Notes: generated from the letters alone by a model not told the origin. DNA of 64,000 nucleotides from Lapidilactobacillus luobeiensis (GCF_024345205.1 NZ_BROC01000009.1:46002-110001); one strand, 5' to 3'. Counted from the stretch's first letter, positions 45,915 through 55,901 are shown. Numbers and translations are program-made.

Positions 45915-46405
45915 TAATTTCACTGCTGAGCTACACGTCCTGAGGCGGTTGCTGGGCAGAATTGAGCCGATCTGTAATCAAAGCGAAGGATTTGACGAAG
46001 TTTTTTTGCAAGTGTGGTGGTTGAACATCTTTATCCGCTCCATAAACAATCATTGGTTGGAAACCGACTGATTCAGCTGATTCGCCGAGAACGGGGTCTG
46101 TTCATCAAGCAAACTAAACTGGTGTCACCAATTTAAAGCTTGTGACTACTAACCACGGCCGTCAATTGCGTGACATCCCATCAATTAGCCATAGCTTGCC
46201 CATCGGCGTGAGTGCTCAAATGACTATGATAACGTTGAGCGGCTGGAGCGGAGAAATTTGGGGTGAGCTCGCCGTGTCGTTATTCTTAGCGGCTTTGCCG
46301 CTTAGAATAAGGCTCAGATTTGATATTTTCGGTGCCCTTCCGAAAAGCTTAAAGTGACGCCCACAGCGAGCTCACCTCGAATTTCGCAGCGCAAGTCGCG
46401 GCCAA
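45912..46405 (+). repeat. Interspersed repeat, copy G (right part of a split copy)
   Basis: Starts at GAATAATTTCAC, the descending side of the left-arm hairpin, and continues through the middle and right arm (right hairpin AGCGGCTTTGCCGCT). It complements fragment F. Confidence 0.82.
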
Positions 46406-46579
46406 GCTACTTTTGCCAGCCCAGCTCAGCCCAGCGCAAGTCGGGGTAGTTTACCAAACCCAAGCACCCAAGCAATGCAGAAATCAAAACTAGTTTTGTC
46501 ATTAAGACTTATTTATAGTAAAATATACAATTGATACAGTTTTTTCTGGTCAAATTTTAAGGGAATGAAGTGTAATTTG

Positions 46580-47842
46580 ATGACAATGCCAGAATTCACG
46601 CCACTGCTACTTGGGAGTGACATCAATGTTTATGGGATGGCGCGCTCTTTCAATGAGTTATATGGGCGAAAAGTGAAAGCTATTGCCGGAGTGCAATTTG
46701 CGCCCACAAGATACAGCAAGATCATCGACCTTGATCTGCGGCCGGGATTTAATGAGGACCCGGTTTTCATTCAGGAAATGCGTAAGATCGCCCAAGAATA
46801 TGCGGACCATTCTGAACCAGTTATTCTGGTTTCTTGTAGTGATGGTTATACGGAGCTGATCGCCAAACATAAGGACGAACTCAGCAAAACTTTTGTCTGC
46901 CCTTATGTGGACTACGATCTGCTGAAAAAGTTGAATAATAAGGAAAGTTTCTATAAAATCGCGGAGGAACATGGCTTACCTCACCCTAAAACGCAGATCA
47001 TCACTCAGGCTGATTATCAGGCTGGTCCGGTGACGCAGCCGTTTGCCTATCCGGTGGCGCTAAAACCGGCCAATAGTGTGGAATGGTTAGATATTCATTT
47101 TGAAGGGCGTAAAAAAGCTTTTACGATCCATTCAGATGAAGAATTTCAAGAGATCGTCGGCAAAATATACGATAATGGCTATACTTCGGCCTTGATTTTA
47201 CAAGATTTTATTCCTGGCGATGATTCCAATATGCGGGTGCTGAATGCCTATGTGGATCAACATCATCACGTTAAGATGATGTGTCTGGGTCATCCTTTGT
47301 TAGAGGATCCCACCCCCCAGTCGATCGGTAATTATGTGGCGATCATGCCGGAATATAATCAGGATCTGTATGAGATCGTTCAGCGTTTTCTGGAAGAGAT
47401 CAATTATGTTGGCTTCGCTAATTTTGACTTGAAATTTGACGCTCGTGACCAACAATTCAAGTTTTTTGAAATCAACCTGCGTCAGGGTCGCAGTAGTTTT
47501 TACGTGACCTTGAACGGATATAACTTGGCGCAATATTATGTTCGCGATTATGTTACCGCTGACCTCGATGAAGACCCGATCGTTTACGGCAATAAAAATA
47601 AGGCCCAACAAAAATTGTGGATCGGTGTGCCAGCAAAGATTTTCAAGAAATACGCCGCAGATAATCAAATCAAACAGGCAGCGCTGGAGTTGTTGCGTCA
47701 AGAGCGCTGGGGCACGACACTGTTCTATCAGCCGGACTTGAGTTTCAAACGACGGGCGCTATTGTGGTACATGGATCACAATTACGTCAACCGGTTCGCC
47801 AAGTATTTTGAGGCGAACAAAGGCCGCGACTTCAAGAAATAG
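46580..47842 (+). CDS. ATP-grasp carboxylate-amine ligase, D-aspartate ligase-like
   Basis: 420 residues. FTPLLLGSDINVYGMARSF at the N-terminus closely follows the D-aspartate ligases that add D-Asp to the peptidoglycan stem lysine in lactobacilli and E. faecium. ATP-grasp features: ALKPANSVEW, LILQDFIPGDDSNMRVL, and NFDLKFDARDQQFKFFEINLRQGR for metal binding. No aspartate racemase gene is adjacent, so another cell-wall carboxylate-amine ligation is possible. Start uncertain: ATG 46580 (GAAGTG upstream) or ATG 46565, which sits directly after AAGGGA. Confidence 0.8.
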   Translation: MTMPEFTPLLLGSDINVYGMARSFNELYGRKVKAIAGVQFAPTRYSKIIDLDLRPGFNEDPVFIQEMRKIAQEYADHSEPVILVSCSDGYTELIAKHKDELSKTFVCPYVDYDLLKKLNNKESFYKIAEEHGLPHPKTQIITQADYQAGPVTQPFAYPVALKPANSVEWLDIHFEGRKKAFTIHSDEEFQEIVGKIYDNGYTSALILQDFIPGDDSNMRVLNAYVDQHHHVKMMCLGHPLLEDPTPQSIGNYVAIMPEYNQDLYEIVQRFLEEINYVGFANFDLKFDARDQQFKFFEINLRQGRSSFYVTLNGYNLAQYYVRDYVTADLDEDPIVYGNKNKAQQKLWIGVPAKIFKKYAADNQIKQAALELLRQERWGTTLFYQPDLSFKRRALLWYMDHNYVNRFAKYFEANKGRDFKK

Positions 47843-47875
47843 ATCCAGGTCAACGCCTAATCTAGGAAAAAACAG

Positions 47876-47934
47876 TAAAATCGCGCCGCTTTCAATTTGA
47901 GATTCACTAAAATTGGAACTGGTGCGATTTTTTT
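47876..47934 (+). terminator. Intrinsic terminator of the ATP-grasp gene
   Basis: AAATCGC / GCGATTT ends enclosing an imperfect TTCAATTT / AAATTGGAA inner stem; seven T follow. Confidence 0.78.
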
Positions 47935-47939
47935 GTCAG

Positions 47940-48893
47940 CGCTGGTGTGCTGGGCTTGGATGGGGACGCAACCGCCTCAGGACGTTTGTCGTGGCTGGAA
48001 CGCGGTGGGCACTGTTTTGAGCCAATCCGCAAAGACCGCGGCTTGTCTCAAAATCAGGCCTTATTCTAAGCGATAAATCGCTAAGAATAATCTCACCGCT
48101 GAGCCACACGTCCTGAGGCGGTTGCTAGGCAGAATTGAGTCAATCTGCAATTGCAGATGGGTATCTGACGAAGTGCTTTTGCAAGATTGAGGTCAAACAA
48201 TTGCCCTTTTTTGGGGTGGATGGCAATGCCGACTGATTTGGATTAGTTGGTCGGGACATTTTGCGTAGACGAACATCTCCACTTGTTTCTCTAACAATCC
48301 ATGAGTGGAAACCGATTGATTCAGTTGATTCACTGAGAACGGGGTCTGTTCATCAAACGAACTATAATGGTGTCACCAATTAAAAATTGTGACCACTAAC
48401 CATGGTCGCCATTTGTGTGGCTCCCCCATCAATTGACCATAGCCTTCCAGTCGGCGTGAGTGCTCAAACGGCTGTTAAAACGTTGAGCGGCTGGAGCGGA
48501 GAAATTCGGGGTGAGATCGCCGTGAAATTGTCCGGTTCTTTCTAACGTTTGGCGAATGGCCTTAAAATTTCTCGATAATCGCGAGTCTTGCTTCTGGAAT
48601 TTGAGAAATTGCAACACCAAACATTAGATAATAGGTTGGCTTGATGTAGCCATTTATTTTCTATCGCTCCAATTAATTTAGTTGGAGTATTTATTCGTCG
48701 TCTGGAAAGCTGCTATATCAGTGTTGATCGCGTCTTCGCCAAAGTTTAGAAAGAACCAATTGTCCTTGGTGGCTCTGCCGCTTAGGACAAGGCTCAGCTT
48801 TGAGATTTGCGGGTTTTGCGAAGCTCAAAGTGACGCCCACAGCGAGCTCACCCCGAATTTCGCAGCGCAAGCTGCGGCCAACCTACTTTTGTC
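47940..48893 (+). repeat. Interspersed repeat, copy H (interrupted by a MITE)
   Basis: Full-length copy of the C type. The right arm is interrupted after GTGAAATTGTCC by a 224-bp element; the arm resumes with a duplicated AATTGTCC. Confidence 0.87.
48534..48757. mobile_element. 224-bp MITE with 8-bp target duplication
   Basis: Terminal inverted repeats GGTTCTTTCTAA..TTTGGCGAA / TTCGCCAAA..TTAGAAAGAACC (about 23 bp, two mismatches). Flanked by the direct repeat AATTGTCC at 48526-48533 and 48758-48765, which occurs only once in uninterrupted repeat copies. No reading frame of significance; an internal hairpin CTCCAA/TTGGAG. The 8-bp duplication and GG-starting ends suit an ISL3-type transposase acting in trans. 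Confidence 0.85.
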
Positions 48894-48997
48894 AACCAAG
48901 TCCAGCGGCCAACATTGGAACATGCCACGCCCACTACCCAAGCTTTTGGTAGCCCAATTTTCCGGAAAGCAGTATACTAGACCCGGAGGTGAGTGTT

Positions 48998-49516
48998 ATG
49001 GAAGATCTAGCATCATATCAAGTTGGCACCATGCATTATTCCCGGATTCTGATCGCGGTGGACGATGATGATTTTGTTTCTTCGCGGCGGGCTTTTGACT
49101 ATGCTTGCACAGTGGCCAAAATCTACAATATTCCTTTGGGAGTGGCGATGGTTTTGGAAACTGGTGATATGAACGTATTTCAATCGTTATCGCCAGAGAC
49201 ACTCAGCGATTGGCGGGAAAATATCACCCGCGATCTAAATACTTATTGTGAGAAAGCCCGGGAGTTTGGCGTGCTTGATGTTCAACCTTTGCTGGCAGAG
49301 GGGAATCCTGGGCGGGAAATCGCCGAGAAATTGATTCCTTCATTCAAGCCAGACTTGTTGGTGATCGGCTCGGAAACTAAGAGCGGTCGGCGTAAAACTT
49401 TAGGGACCCATGCGGCCTATTTAGCGCGCTACGCGTCATGTTCGGTCATTATTGTTCGCTCAGACGCTCAAGGCGCGGCAATGATCAAAGACATCAAACA
49501 CGATACGGCTAAATAA
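48998..49516 (+). CDS. Universal stress protein, UspA family
   Basis: 172 residues. Rossmann-like fold: YSRILIAVDDDDFVSSRRAFDYA at the N-terminus, DLLVIGSETKSG...TLGTHAAYLARYASCSVIIVR at the C-terminus. The nucleotide loop departs from the canonical G-2X-G-9X-GS form, so ATP binding is uncertain. GGAGGTG eight bases before ATG 48998. The upstream region is repeat H, so its promoter must lie in the last ~100 bases. Confidence 0.88.
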   Translation: MEDLASYQVGTMHYSRILIAVDDDDFVSSRRAFDYACTVAKIYNIPLGVAMVLETGDMNVFQSLSPETLSDWRENITRDLNTYCEKAREFGVLDVQPLLAEGNPGREIAEKLIPSFKPDLLVIGSETKSGRRKTLGTHAAYLARYASCSVIIVRSDAQGAAMIKDIKHDTAK

Positions 49517-49634
49517 AAGGCGCTGGGCTTGACCTTGACCACCGGATCCAGCAAAACAGTACCGCTGACCGGGGCTAGCTTGGCTAAATTTTTGGCACCA
49601 GAACAAATTGTTTGCTCACGAATAAATCCAAATG

Positions 49635-49674
49635 AAAAATCCTGACACAGCTGTAAATGTGTCAGGATTTTTTT
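49635..49674. terminator. Bidirectional terminator between usp and the AI-2E-family gene
   Basis: A 12-bp perfect stem AAATCCTGACAC / GTGTCAGGATTT flanked by A- and T-runs; it touches the stop codon of the minus-strand gene. Confidence 0.88.
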
Positions 49675-50830
49675 ATGATTTGTCGGAATTTTGTGGCGTT
49701 TTCGCTGACGCTGGACCAAGTGAATCAGGTGGTGTTGGTGAATTAGACTGGCTAGGTGAATCTGATGGTATTGGCAAATCAACCGGATTTGCTGGAGCTG
49801 GTGTTTTTGGCGTGGTCGGGTTGCCGGGAATCTTTTTGACGCCGATGATGTCGAGGAAGAAGGTGAACACGGGAATGCCGATGATCAGACCCCATGTGCC
49901 CAGCAGGCGCTGGCCCACAAGGAGCACGACAAAGGTGAAGAAGACGGGAATCTTGGTGCGACTACTCATGAACTTGGGATTGAGCACGTAAGCTTCCAGC
50001 GCGTGGATGATCAAAATCATGATTAAAATCGTGACGATGCCGCGGAAGCCATCAACGGTATAGACGACGATCGACAGGGGGATCACGGAAATGATCGCGC
50101 CGGCAACGGGAATCAGGGAGAGGATGAACACCATCAGGGCCAGTCCGGGAATGTTGGGCATTTTCATGAAAATCAGCGTGACGGTGGTGATCAGGGTGTT
50201 GACCAAGGCGATGAAAATCTGGGCTTCAATGACCACGCCGAATGTGTTGATGAATTTATCAGCGAAGAATTTCAAATCGGCGAAATACCAGCCAAAAGGT
50301 GAGTCGAGGAAATTTTGCCCGAAGTCTTTCAGCTCGTCGATGCCGACACTGAAGAAGAAGCTCAGGATCAACGACAAAATCACGGTCACGCCCATGGCCG
50401 TAATGCTGCCGGCGTATTCTAAAACGGTGGTGATCCCGGCTTGTAGCTGGCCTTTGAGATTGGTTTCATTGATCGATTTAAGCAACCACTGGATCGTTTG
50501 ATTGTGGGCGAATTCGTCGCTGTTGTAGAAGTTCACGACCAGGTTGTAGAGATGCGCGGTTTGCTTAGCGATGCCGGGCACATAATGGACGATGGTGTAG
50601 GATAGTCCGGCGACGATCAGAATGTAAAGCGGCGCGACCACCAGCCAGGCCGGAACTTTGCCGAAACGGCGCGCGAAATTGATCGCCCGGGTGACCAGAA
50701 AAGCGAAGATGAACGTGAGCAAAATCAGACTCATGATCCCCCGCGCCAACCACAGCAACAGAATGATGCTGAATAAAACCACAGTGCGGCGCAGTTTGAT
50801 ATTTTGAATGAAACGGTTGTAAATTGACAT
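49673..50830 (-). CDS. AI-2E family transporter (YdiK/TqsA-like permease)
   Basis: 385 residues, about eight membrane helices. Family pattern: an initial helix pair, a long soluble region around residues 90-150, then FFFSVGIDELKDFGQ.. and the LILSLIPVAGAIISVIPLS and HALEAYVLNPK motifs. The C-terminus (residues ~345-385) is Pro/Ser/Thr-rich and disordered. Members have been linked to autoinducer-2 or Na+/H+ transport; the substrate here is unknown. GGGGGG precedes ATG 50830. Confidence 0.87.
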   Translation of the reverse strand: MSIYNRFIQNIKLRRTVVLFSIILLLWLARGIMSLILLTFIFAFLVTRAINFARRFGKVPAWLVVAPLYILIVAGLSYTIVHYVPGIAKQTAHLYNLVVNFYNSDEFAHNQTIQWLLKSINETNLKGQLQAGITTVLEYAGSITAMGVTVILSLILSFFFSVGIDELKDFGQNFLDSPFGWYFADLKFFADKFINTFGVVIEAQIFIALVNTLITTVTLIFMKMPNIPGLALMVFILSLIPVAGAIISVIPLSIVVYTVDGFRGIVTILIMILIIHALEAYVLNPKFMSSRTKIPVFFTFVVLLVGQRLLGTWGLIIGIPVFTFFLDIIGVKKIPGNPTTPKTPAPANPVDLPIPSDSPSQSNSPTPPDSLGPASAKTPQNSDKS

Positions 50831-50924
50831 AACGTGCCCCCCTAGTAACGGAATCATTATAACATGGACCGGGTCTGCTCAGGGCTCCTAATATTGACCG
50901 CAGTTTGAGCGGCACGACTTCATG

Positions 50925-51668
50925 GATAAAAGTAGGTTGGCCGCAGCTTGCACTGCGAAATTCGGGGTGAGCTCGCTGTGGGCATCACTTTGAGCTTCGC
51001 AAAGTGCGCGAATCTCAAAGCTGAGCCTTATTCTAAGCGGCAGAGCCGCTAAGAATAACGACACGGCGATCTCACCCCGAATTTCTCCGCTCCAGCCGCT
51101 CAACGTTATAACAGTCGTTTGAGCACTCCCGCCAATTGGCAAGCTATTTTCAATTGATGAGGTGCCACGCAATTGGCGACCGTGGTTAGTAATCACGATT
51201 TTTAAATTGGTGACACCGGTACAATCTGTCTGATGAACAAAGCTAGTTCTTGGTGAATCAACTGAATCGGTCGGTTTCCACCAATGGATTATTAAGAAAA
51301 TAAATAGAGATGTTCGGCCTACGCAAAGTATCCCGGTCTCCGAAATCCGAACCTGCAGGTGTTGCAGTACCACCTCAACAGTGTGCAATTGTTTGACCTC
51401 AATCTCGCAAAACCATTTCGTCAAATCCTTTGTCTTGATTGCAGATAAGCTCAATTCTGCCTAGCAACCGGCTGGGACTGCGCGGCTCAGTGGTGAAATT
51501 GTCCTTAGCGGCTGTGCCGCTTAGGACAAGGCTCGATTTGAAGACAAGCCGCGCCCTTTGCGGATTGGCTTCAAACGACGCCCACCACGTTCCAGTCCGC
51601 AACAGCAGTCCCAGCCGGTTGCGCTCACGCGCAACACCCACCCACATCTGCAATCAAGCGCAGGTTCA
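50925..51668 (-). repeat. Interspersed repeat, copy I (reverse orientation)
   Basis: The only full-length copy on the minus strand. It starts with the right-arm edge (GGCCGCAGCTTG) and ends with the GCGCTCACGCGC hairpin. The left arm matches copy A; the right-arm hairpin is of the AGCGGCAGAGCCGCT type. Confidence 0.87.
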
Positions 51669-51741
51669 AGAATAGAAATCAAACGTCCAAATCAATTCCA
51701 AACAACGCCCACCATGTTCGAACTAGAGTGTGGGCACGTAT

Positions 51742-51773
51742 AAAAAAGCCAGTCAGCGACGATCCTGACTGGC
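51742..51773 (-). terminator. Intrinsic terminator of the 51.8 kb gene
   Basis: GCCAGTCAG / CTGACTGGC nine-base stem with a T-run on the minus strand. Confidence 0.88.
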
Positions 51774-51782
51774 GAGTTGGCG

Positions 51783-52133
51783 CTATTTTTGTAAAAGGTC
51801 GGGGAATTTCCGGTCGATCAGGGCTTCCAAGCGGTAACGCTTCTTGCTGGCCATCACACCGGCGTCAACGAAATCGTTGAGCTCGATTTTGCTGATGTTC
51901 GCTGCCTCGGCCAGGTCCTTGCGGCGGATCCGTTTGGTTGCCAAGACTTGTTTGACCTTGGCGCGCTGAGAAGCCTTGCGTACACTTTGGATCGTCGCCA
52001 CGAACACGATCAACAGAATCAAGATGATCGTTGACCAGAGTTTACTGTGGGGGTCGATCAGGAAATAAAGGAGCATCATCACCACAGCACTGGCGACCAT
52101 GGCGGTGTAATCTATTTTTTGGTTTTTCGGCAT
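51783..52133 (-). CDS. Small membrane protein with C-terminal helical domain
   Basis: 116 residues. Two membrane helices (residues ~10-28 and ~33-50), then a basic segment and a helix-turn-helix-like part (RIRRKDLAEAANISKIELNDFVDAGV). Not recognised. The tail could bind nucleic acid or simply be a helical bundle. GGAGG upstream of ATG 52133; single-gene unit with its own terminator. Confidence 0.7.
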   Translation of the reverse strand: MPKNQKIDYTAMVASAVVMMLLYFLIDPHSKLWSTIILILLIVFVATIQSVRKASQRAKVKQVLATKRIRRKDLAEAANISKIELNDFVDAGVMASKKRYRLEALIDRKFPDLLQK

Positions 52134-52456
52134 GAGTGTCCTCCAACTGACGCAGAGCGCGTCTAAATCTATCTCTTATCCTATCATAGATTACCAGTGG
52201 CTGGTCGGAAAATTTTGCGCTGGCGCCAAATGATGTCAGGGGCGCTAGCTCGTCAACCGAAATCCGGTTACGTTGGTTGAGGGAATAGGGCGGCGACTAC
52301 GGGGATCAAGGTGTTGACGGTTTGGTCAACTTGGGCGGCGTTGGTTTTGTTGATCAGATGTGGAATGATCAACGGCACTATTTTATCCGCGGAAACCAAT
52401 TCGCTAAACCCGCGCAAGAAACCAGCGCGCCAAACCGGCATGATCATGGCGACATT
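52134..52456. other. Intergenic region upstream of the 51.8 kb gene
   Basis: No convincing gene. Contains the promoter region of the small membrane protein; a 68-codon open frame on the plus strand lacks a ribosome site and ends inside the pepD terminator. Confidence 0.4.
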
Positions 52457-52485
52457 AAAAAAAGCAGCCGTTGTCGACTGCTTTT
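52457..52485 (-). terminator. Intrinsic terminator of the C69 dipeptidase gene
   Basis: AAAGCAG / CTGCTTT stem with inner GTCGAC pairing and seven T on the minus strand. Confidence 0.8.
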
Positions 52486-52513
52486 CTCGATCATTTTTTT
52501 TGAAATCGGGGGC

Positions 52514-53947
52514 TTAAAGATTGCGATCCATGTTGAAAGTTAACCGCGATAGCGTAATGCCCTTGGTGAACAGGCGGCCCATGAACGCTTCAGTCTTGGT
52601 CCGCATCATGTCCACGGTTTCGTGGTTCTTTTCCGTCAAGAAGGCGGTCAGCGCTTCGCCAGAATAATTAGCGGCTTGGGCGTCAACAGCGGCGATCTGA
52701 GCGCGCAACTCTTGGCGACATTCCTTCAAGTAATCCAGATCATCTTGAACGAAATGGCTGTAATTGGATTCCACTAAAACGGACAGGGCCCGGTACATCC
52801 AGTGGGCCTCTTTGAAATTGAAGTCCAGGGAAACATCACTGTAAGACGGGGCGGTGTCGGTGGCGTTGGTGTAAAACGGCAGATAAGGGCTGAAGGTTGG
52901 GTAGCCAATACATAACCACATGACTGCGGCGTGTTCTGCCGGCACATCATTACGGATCTGCAAAATATGCGAGTTTTGCGTCCGGTTCAAACCGATCGGA
53001 CGATAACGATACTTATCGGCGTCAGCGCCCTTGCCTAGCGGATCATAAGGCGTTTCGTTGTAATGGGAACCGAGAATATATTCAATATCATCAGGCGAGA
53101 TTTTGTGGCTCGTCCGGCAGATGAACGGCAGATCGCTGCTTTCGGGATCCTGGTCGAGCTCCGGATTCAAGATATGTTGACCATACCAAACCCGCGGCGT
53201 GTTATAATGCCGATCTTTTTCATTGTCCGTGCCGAAAATATGGCGGAAGTTCCAGCCAGCTTGGTCTGGATTCAAATGGTGTTCTTCAACATAATCTTGA
53301 ATGCCTTCGGACCAAAGGAAGTTGTCATGATCATTGAAATCGACTTGTTGGATCGCCACTTGGTTCGCCGCGATCACGTAAGCGTCATCGGGAATCCGTT
53401 GGGCAACCCAATGATGGCCTGTGACGATCTCCATGTACCAAACATTATCCTTGTCACCGAATAAAACAGAATTTCCCGCTGGCGACCCGAATTTCTTGAT
53501 CAGGCTGCCTAGATATTCTACCCCGGCTTTCGCTGAGTCGATATAAGGCAAAACCGCCGTTTGCATACAGTCTTCATCCAGACCATCCTTGACTAACGGA
53601 TCAAAAGCCAAGGCCCGCTCGTTACCATAAGTACTTTCGGTACAACTCATGGCCACATTTTTCTCGTTGATCCCGCTTTCGTCATAATAGCCCAGCTTCT
53701 GATAATCAACGTTAGGGACCGCTGGATAGCGATAGCCATCTTCAGGCAATTCCATTTGGAAACCATTGAGATAAGATTTGAGCACACGGCCCTTTTCACC
53801 GTGAACCGCTGGATGCATATAGAATCGGTGGGGCGCTACGGCGTGGAATGTATCGTCGTTTCGGGCGATCATTGTGGATCCGTCGATGCTGGCGTCTTTC
53901 CCGACTAAAATCGTCGTACAAGCACGTTCGATATTTTGTTCGGACAT
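52514..53947 (-). CDS. pepD: C69 family dipeptidase
   Basis: 477 residues, N-terminal nucleophile hydrolase. The catalytic cysteine is Cys10 in ACTTILVGKDASIDGSTM after a nine-residue propeptide, as in PepDA of lactobacilli. RNDD, VAMSCTES..NERA and GSPAGNSVLFGDKDNVWYMEIVTGHHW are typical blocks. Cytoplasmic broad-specificity dipeptidase for peptide nutrition. GGAGG precedes ATG 53947; a longer reading from 54007 lacks a site. Several PepD paralogues are usual, so the exact gene name is tentative. Confidence 0.9.
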   Translation of the reverse strand: MSEQNIERACTTILVGKDASIDGSTMIARNDDTFHAVAPHRFYMHPAVHGEKGRVLKSYLNGFQMELPEDGYRYPAVPNVDYQKLGYYDESGINEKNVAMSCTESTYGNERALAFDPLVKDGLDEDCMQTAVLPYIDSAKAGVEYLGSLIKKFGSPAGNSVLFGDKDNVWYMEIVTGHHWVAQRIPDDAYVIAANQVAIQQVDFNDHDNFLWSEGIQDYVEEHHLNPDQAGWNFRHIFGTDNEKDRHYNTPRVWYGQHILNPELDQDPESSDLPFICRTSHKISPDDIEYILGSHYNETPYDPLGKGADADKYRYRPIGLNRTQNSHILQIRNDVPAEHAAVMWLCIGYPTFSPYLPFYTNATDTAPSYSDVSLDFNFKEAHWMYRALSVLVESNYSHFVQDDLDYLKECRQELRAQIAAVDAQAANYSGEALTAFLTEKNHETVDMMRTKTEAFMGRLFTKGITLSRLTFNMDRNL

Positions 53948-54089
53948 GAAATAACCTCCATCTGCTGAAAAAATGATTGACGCTAAAGCGCCAAATTCGT
54001 ACACCATAAAGATAGCACATTTCCGGGAAAAGTTCGACCGGGTCTTGCTGGCGGTGTGCTGGGCTTGAGTGTGACCACTGGTTTGAGTG

Positions 54090-54776
54090 ACTTTGAAAAG
54101 TACTGTTTCTGTATTTACTGTTTCGTTTGGTTGCGGATTTGTTGGGTTTGGTGGTGACGCAACCGCCTCAGGGCGTTTTTAGTGGCTGGAACGCAGTGGG
54201 CATCGTTTGAAGCCAATCCGCAAAAACGGCGGCTTGTCTTCAAAGCGAGCCTTTGTCTAAGTAGCTGCTGGCGCACCTACAAAGACAAATTTCACTGCTG
54301 AGCCACACACCCTGAGGCGGTTGCTAGGCAAGTTTGAGCCTATCTGCAATCTGGGCGAAGGAGCTTACAAAGTGCTTTTGCTAGTGTAGTGGTCAAAATG
54401 AGACCATTTCATTTTGTGGGCAAGGTCTTGTCAGCTGTTTGACCAGAGTTGCCAGTAGTCATCAAGTCAATTGCTACGGTGTGACTATCAGTACGAACTT
54501 GTGATCATTAGCCATGGTCGTCATTTGCGGTGAGATCTGTCAATTTAAATGAACAGGTAGAATGGCGTGGCAGCTTGATCTGCTTAAAACGGTTGAGCGG
54601 GCGGAGTGGAGTGTGGTGGGTGAGCTCGCCGTGAAATTGGTCTTAGTGGCTGTGCCACTTAGACCAAGGCTCAGCTTTGAGATTTTCGGTGTACTTCCGA
54701 AAAGCTCAAAGTGATGCCCACAGCGAGCTTGCCCGCCACACGCAACGCAGCCCACGGCCAAGCAACAGAAGCACAG
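54090..54776 (+). repeat. Interspersed repeat, copy J (B-type variant)
   Basis: Starts with the TTTGAAAAGTACTGTTTCTG extension seen in copies B and K. Left-arm hairpin GTCTAAGTAG..CTACAAAGAC, right-arm hairpin TTAGTGG / CCACTTA. The right end shares the CCGCCACACGCAACGCAGCCC block with the tandem units of copy B but is present once. Confidence 0.85.
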
Positions 54777-54803
54777 CAAGCTCGCCCCAATCATAGTCAA
54801 AAC

Positions 54804-54832
54804 AAAAAAGCACTGCGCAAGAAGCACAGTGC
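54804..54832 (-). terminator. Intrinsic terminator of the sortase-like gene
   Basis: GCACTG / CAGTGC stem with a T-run on the minus strand, 35 bases after the stop codon. Confidence 0.78.
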
Positions 54833-54866
54833 CAAGCCGAACGATTTTTAACAGAGGTCACCCTGA

Positions 54867-55643
54867 TCAGTCCAAGAAAATATGACGGATGTAAGGATCA
54901 CTACCGGAACTTAAACAAGTTTGGATCACTGCCCGATGCTGTTGCATCCGTGCGACGGTGTTCGCGATATTGCTGTTCAAAGAAGACCAAGCTTCCCCGG
55001 AGATACTGGTAACAGTCAGTTGTTGACCGTCGATCACGACCGGACTGCCAACGCTTAATTGGACGACCGCGTTATGGGCGCCGGCGTTACCAGCGTCAAC
55101 CAAAATCACTGATGGTAAAAACGACCAACGATAAACACCATCCGCTGGGACGACCTTGTTGTTGGCTGTTGCAGTAAAAGTGCCGGCGATGGCAAAATGT
55201 TGACCGAACAAATTCAAACCACTGGTAACAGGCGTGTTTTGTGGCGTTGCTACCGTATTCGTGTTAGCAGTTTGCGTTGCTGTGGGTCTCGATACTGCCG
55301 TTGTTGTTGCTGTCGTGGTTATGGCAGCCTTATTTTTAGCAGCGGTAGCGGCAGCACTGGCAGCGGCCTGTTCAGCAGCTTTTTTGGCAGCCTGAGCCGC
55401 TTGCGCAGTGGCGATCCGTTTCGCTTGTTGGTGACTATTGGCCTTGATCAGAACTAGGTTTTCCTCTTGTTCTTTTTGATATTCGATTTGTGTTGCGGCG
55501 GTTACGTTAGATTCACCTTGATCGTCACTGATGGCGATGGTCAAGTTTGTGCTCAAAGTCAGCGAGCTCAAAACAACAACCGCGAGAGCAGCGATCCCAG
55601 TAAAACGATGGGATCGTTTCAGGGTGATATTGCGAGTTTTCAT
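54867..55643 (-). CDS. Secreted or membrane-anchored sortase-like protein
   Basis: 258 residues. N-terminal basic stretch and a membrane segment (residues ~15-35), an Ala/Thr-rich coiled linker (about 60-140), then a C-terminal domain with sortase layout: His190, G-x-x-V-V-I-D-G (199-206), QTC with Cys243 and Arg253, i.e. the H-C-R triad in the correct order and spacing (class A: His120, Cys184, Arg197). Sequence similarity is otherwise low, so the fold call is inference. It may attach or trim proteins at the wall; LPQA-type sorting substrates lie 2-6 kb away. AAGGAG before ATG 55643. It has a long structured leader. Confidence 0.6.
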   Translation of the reverse strand: MKTRNITLKRSHRFTGIAALAVVVLSSLTLSTNLTIAISDDQGESNVTAATQIEYQKEQEENLVLIKANSHQQAKRIATAQAAQAAKKAAEQAAASAAATAAKNKAAITTTATTTAVSRPTATQTANTNTVATPQNTPVTSGLNLFGQHFAIAGTFTATANNKVVPADGVYRWSFLPSVILVDAGNAGAHNAVVQLSVGSPVVIDGQQLTVTSISGEAWSSLNSNIANTVARMQQHRAVIQTCLSSGSDPYIRHIFLD

Positions 55644-55767
55644 TGTTAGTTTTCTCCTTAGTTGATCAATCCAAACCGATTTGACGGTGTAGTCGATCTG
55701 CTTCGTCTCCCGCGAAGTAGAAGAAAATGACGTTCCCCAACCAATAAAAATGAAACACGCGTTATTC

Positions 55768-55901
55768 AAAAAAATAAAAAGAGACCCGACCAGCGCTGTT
55801 TACTTACTGTTACAACAGTAAATAAACCATTCTGATTGAATCCCCAATAATATTTTTAAATTATCAAGTAAGAGGTCACTCGCTGCCCACGAGCTGGTCT
55901 C
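55768..55901 (-). promoter_or_regulatory. Structured leader with terminator-like stem upstream of the sortase-like gene
   Basis: On the minus strand GAGACCAGC (55893-55901) pairs with GCTGGTC..GGGTCTC (55781-55794), followed by a long T-run (55768-55780). Inside are the hairpins GCTCG..CGAG and TTACTGTT/AACAGTAA. A consensus promoter lies just upstream. This is the layout of an attenuator or riboswitch; the ligand class is not recognised. Confidence 0.5.

Noticed and set aside
52311..52517. 68-codon plus-strand frame near pepD
   Set aside because: No ribosome site; the last part is the pepD terminator sequence.
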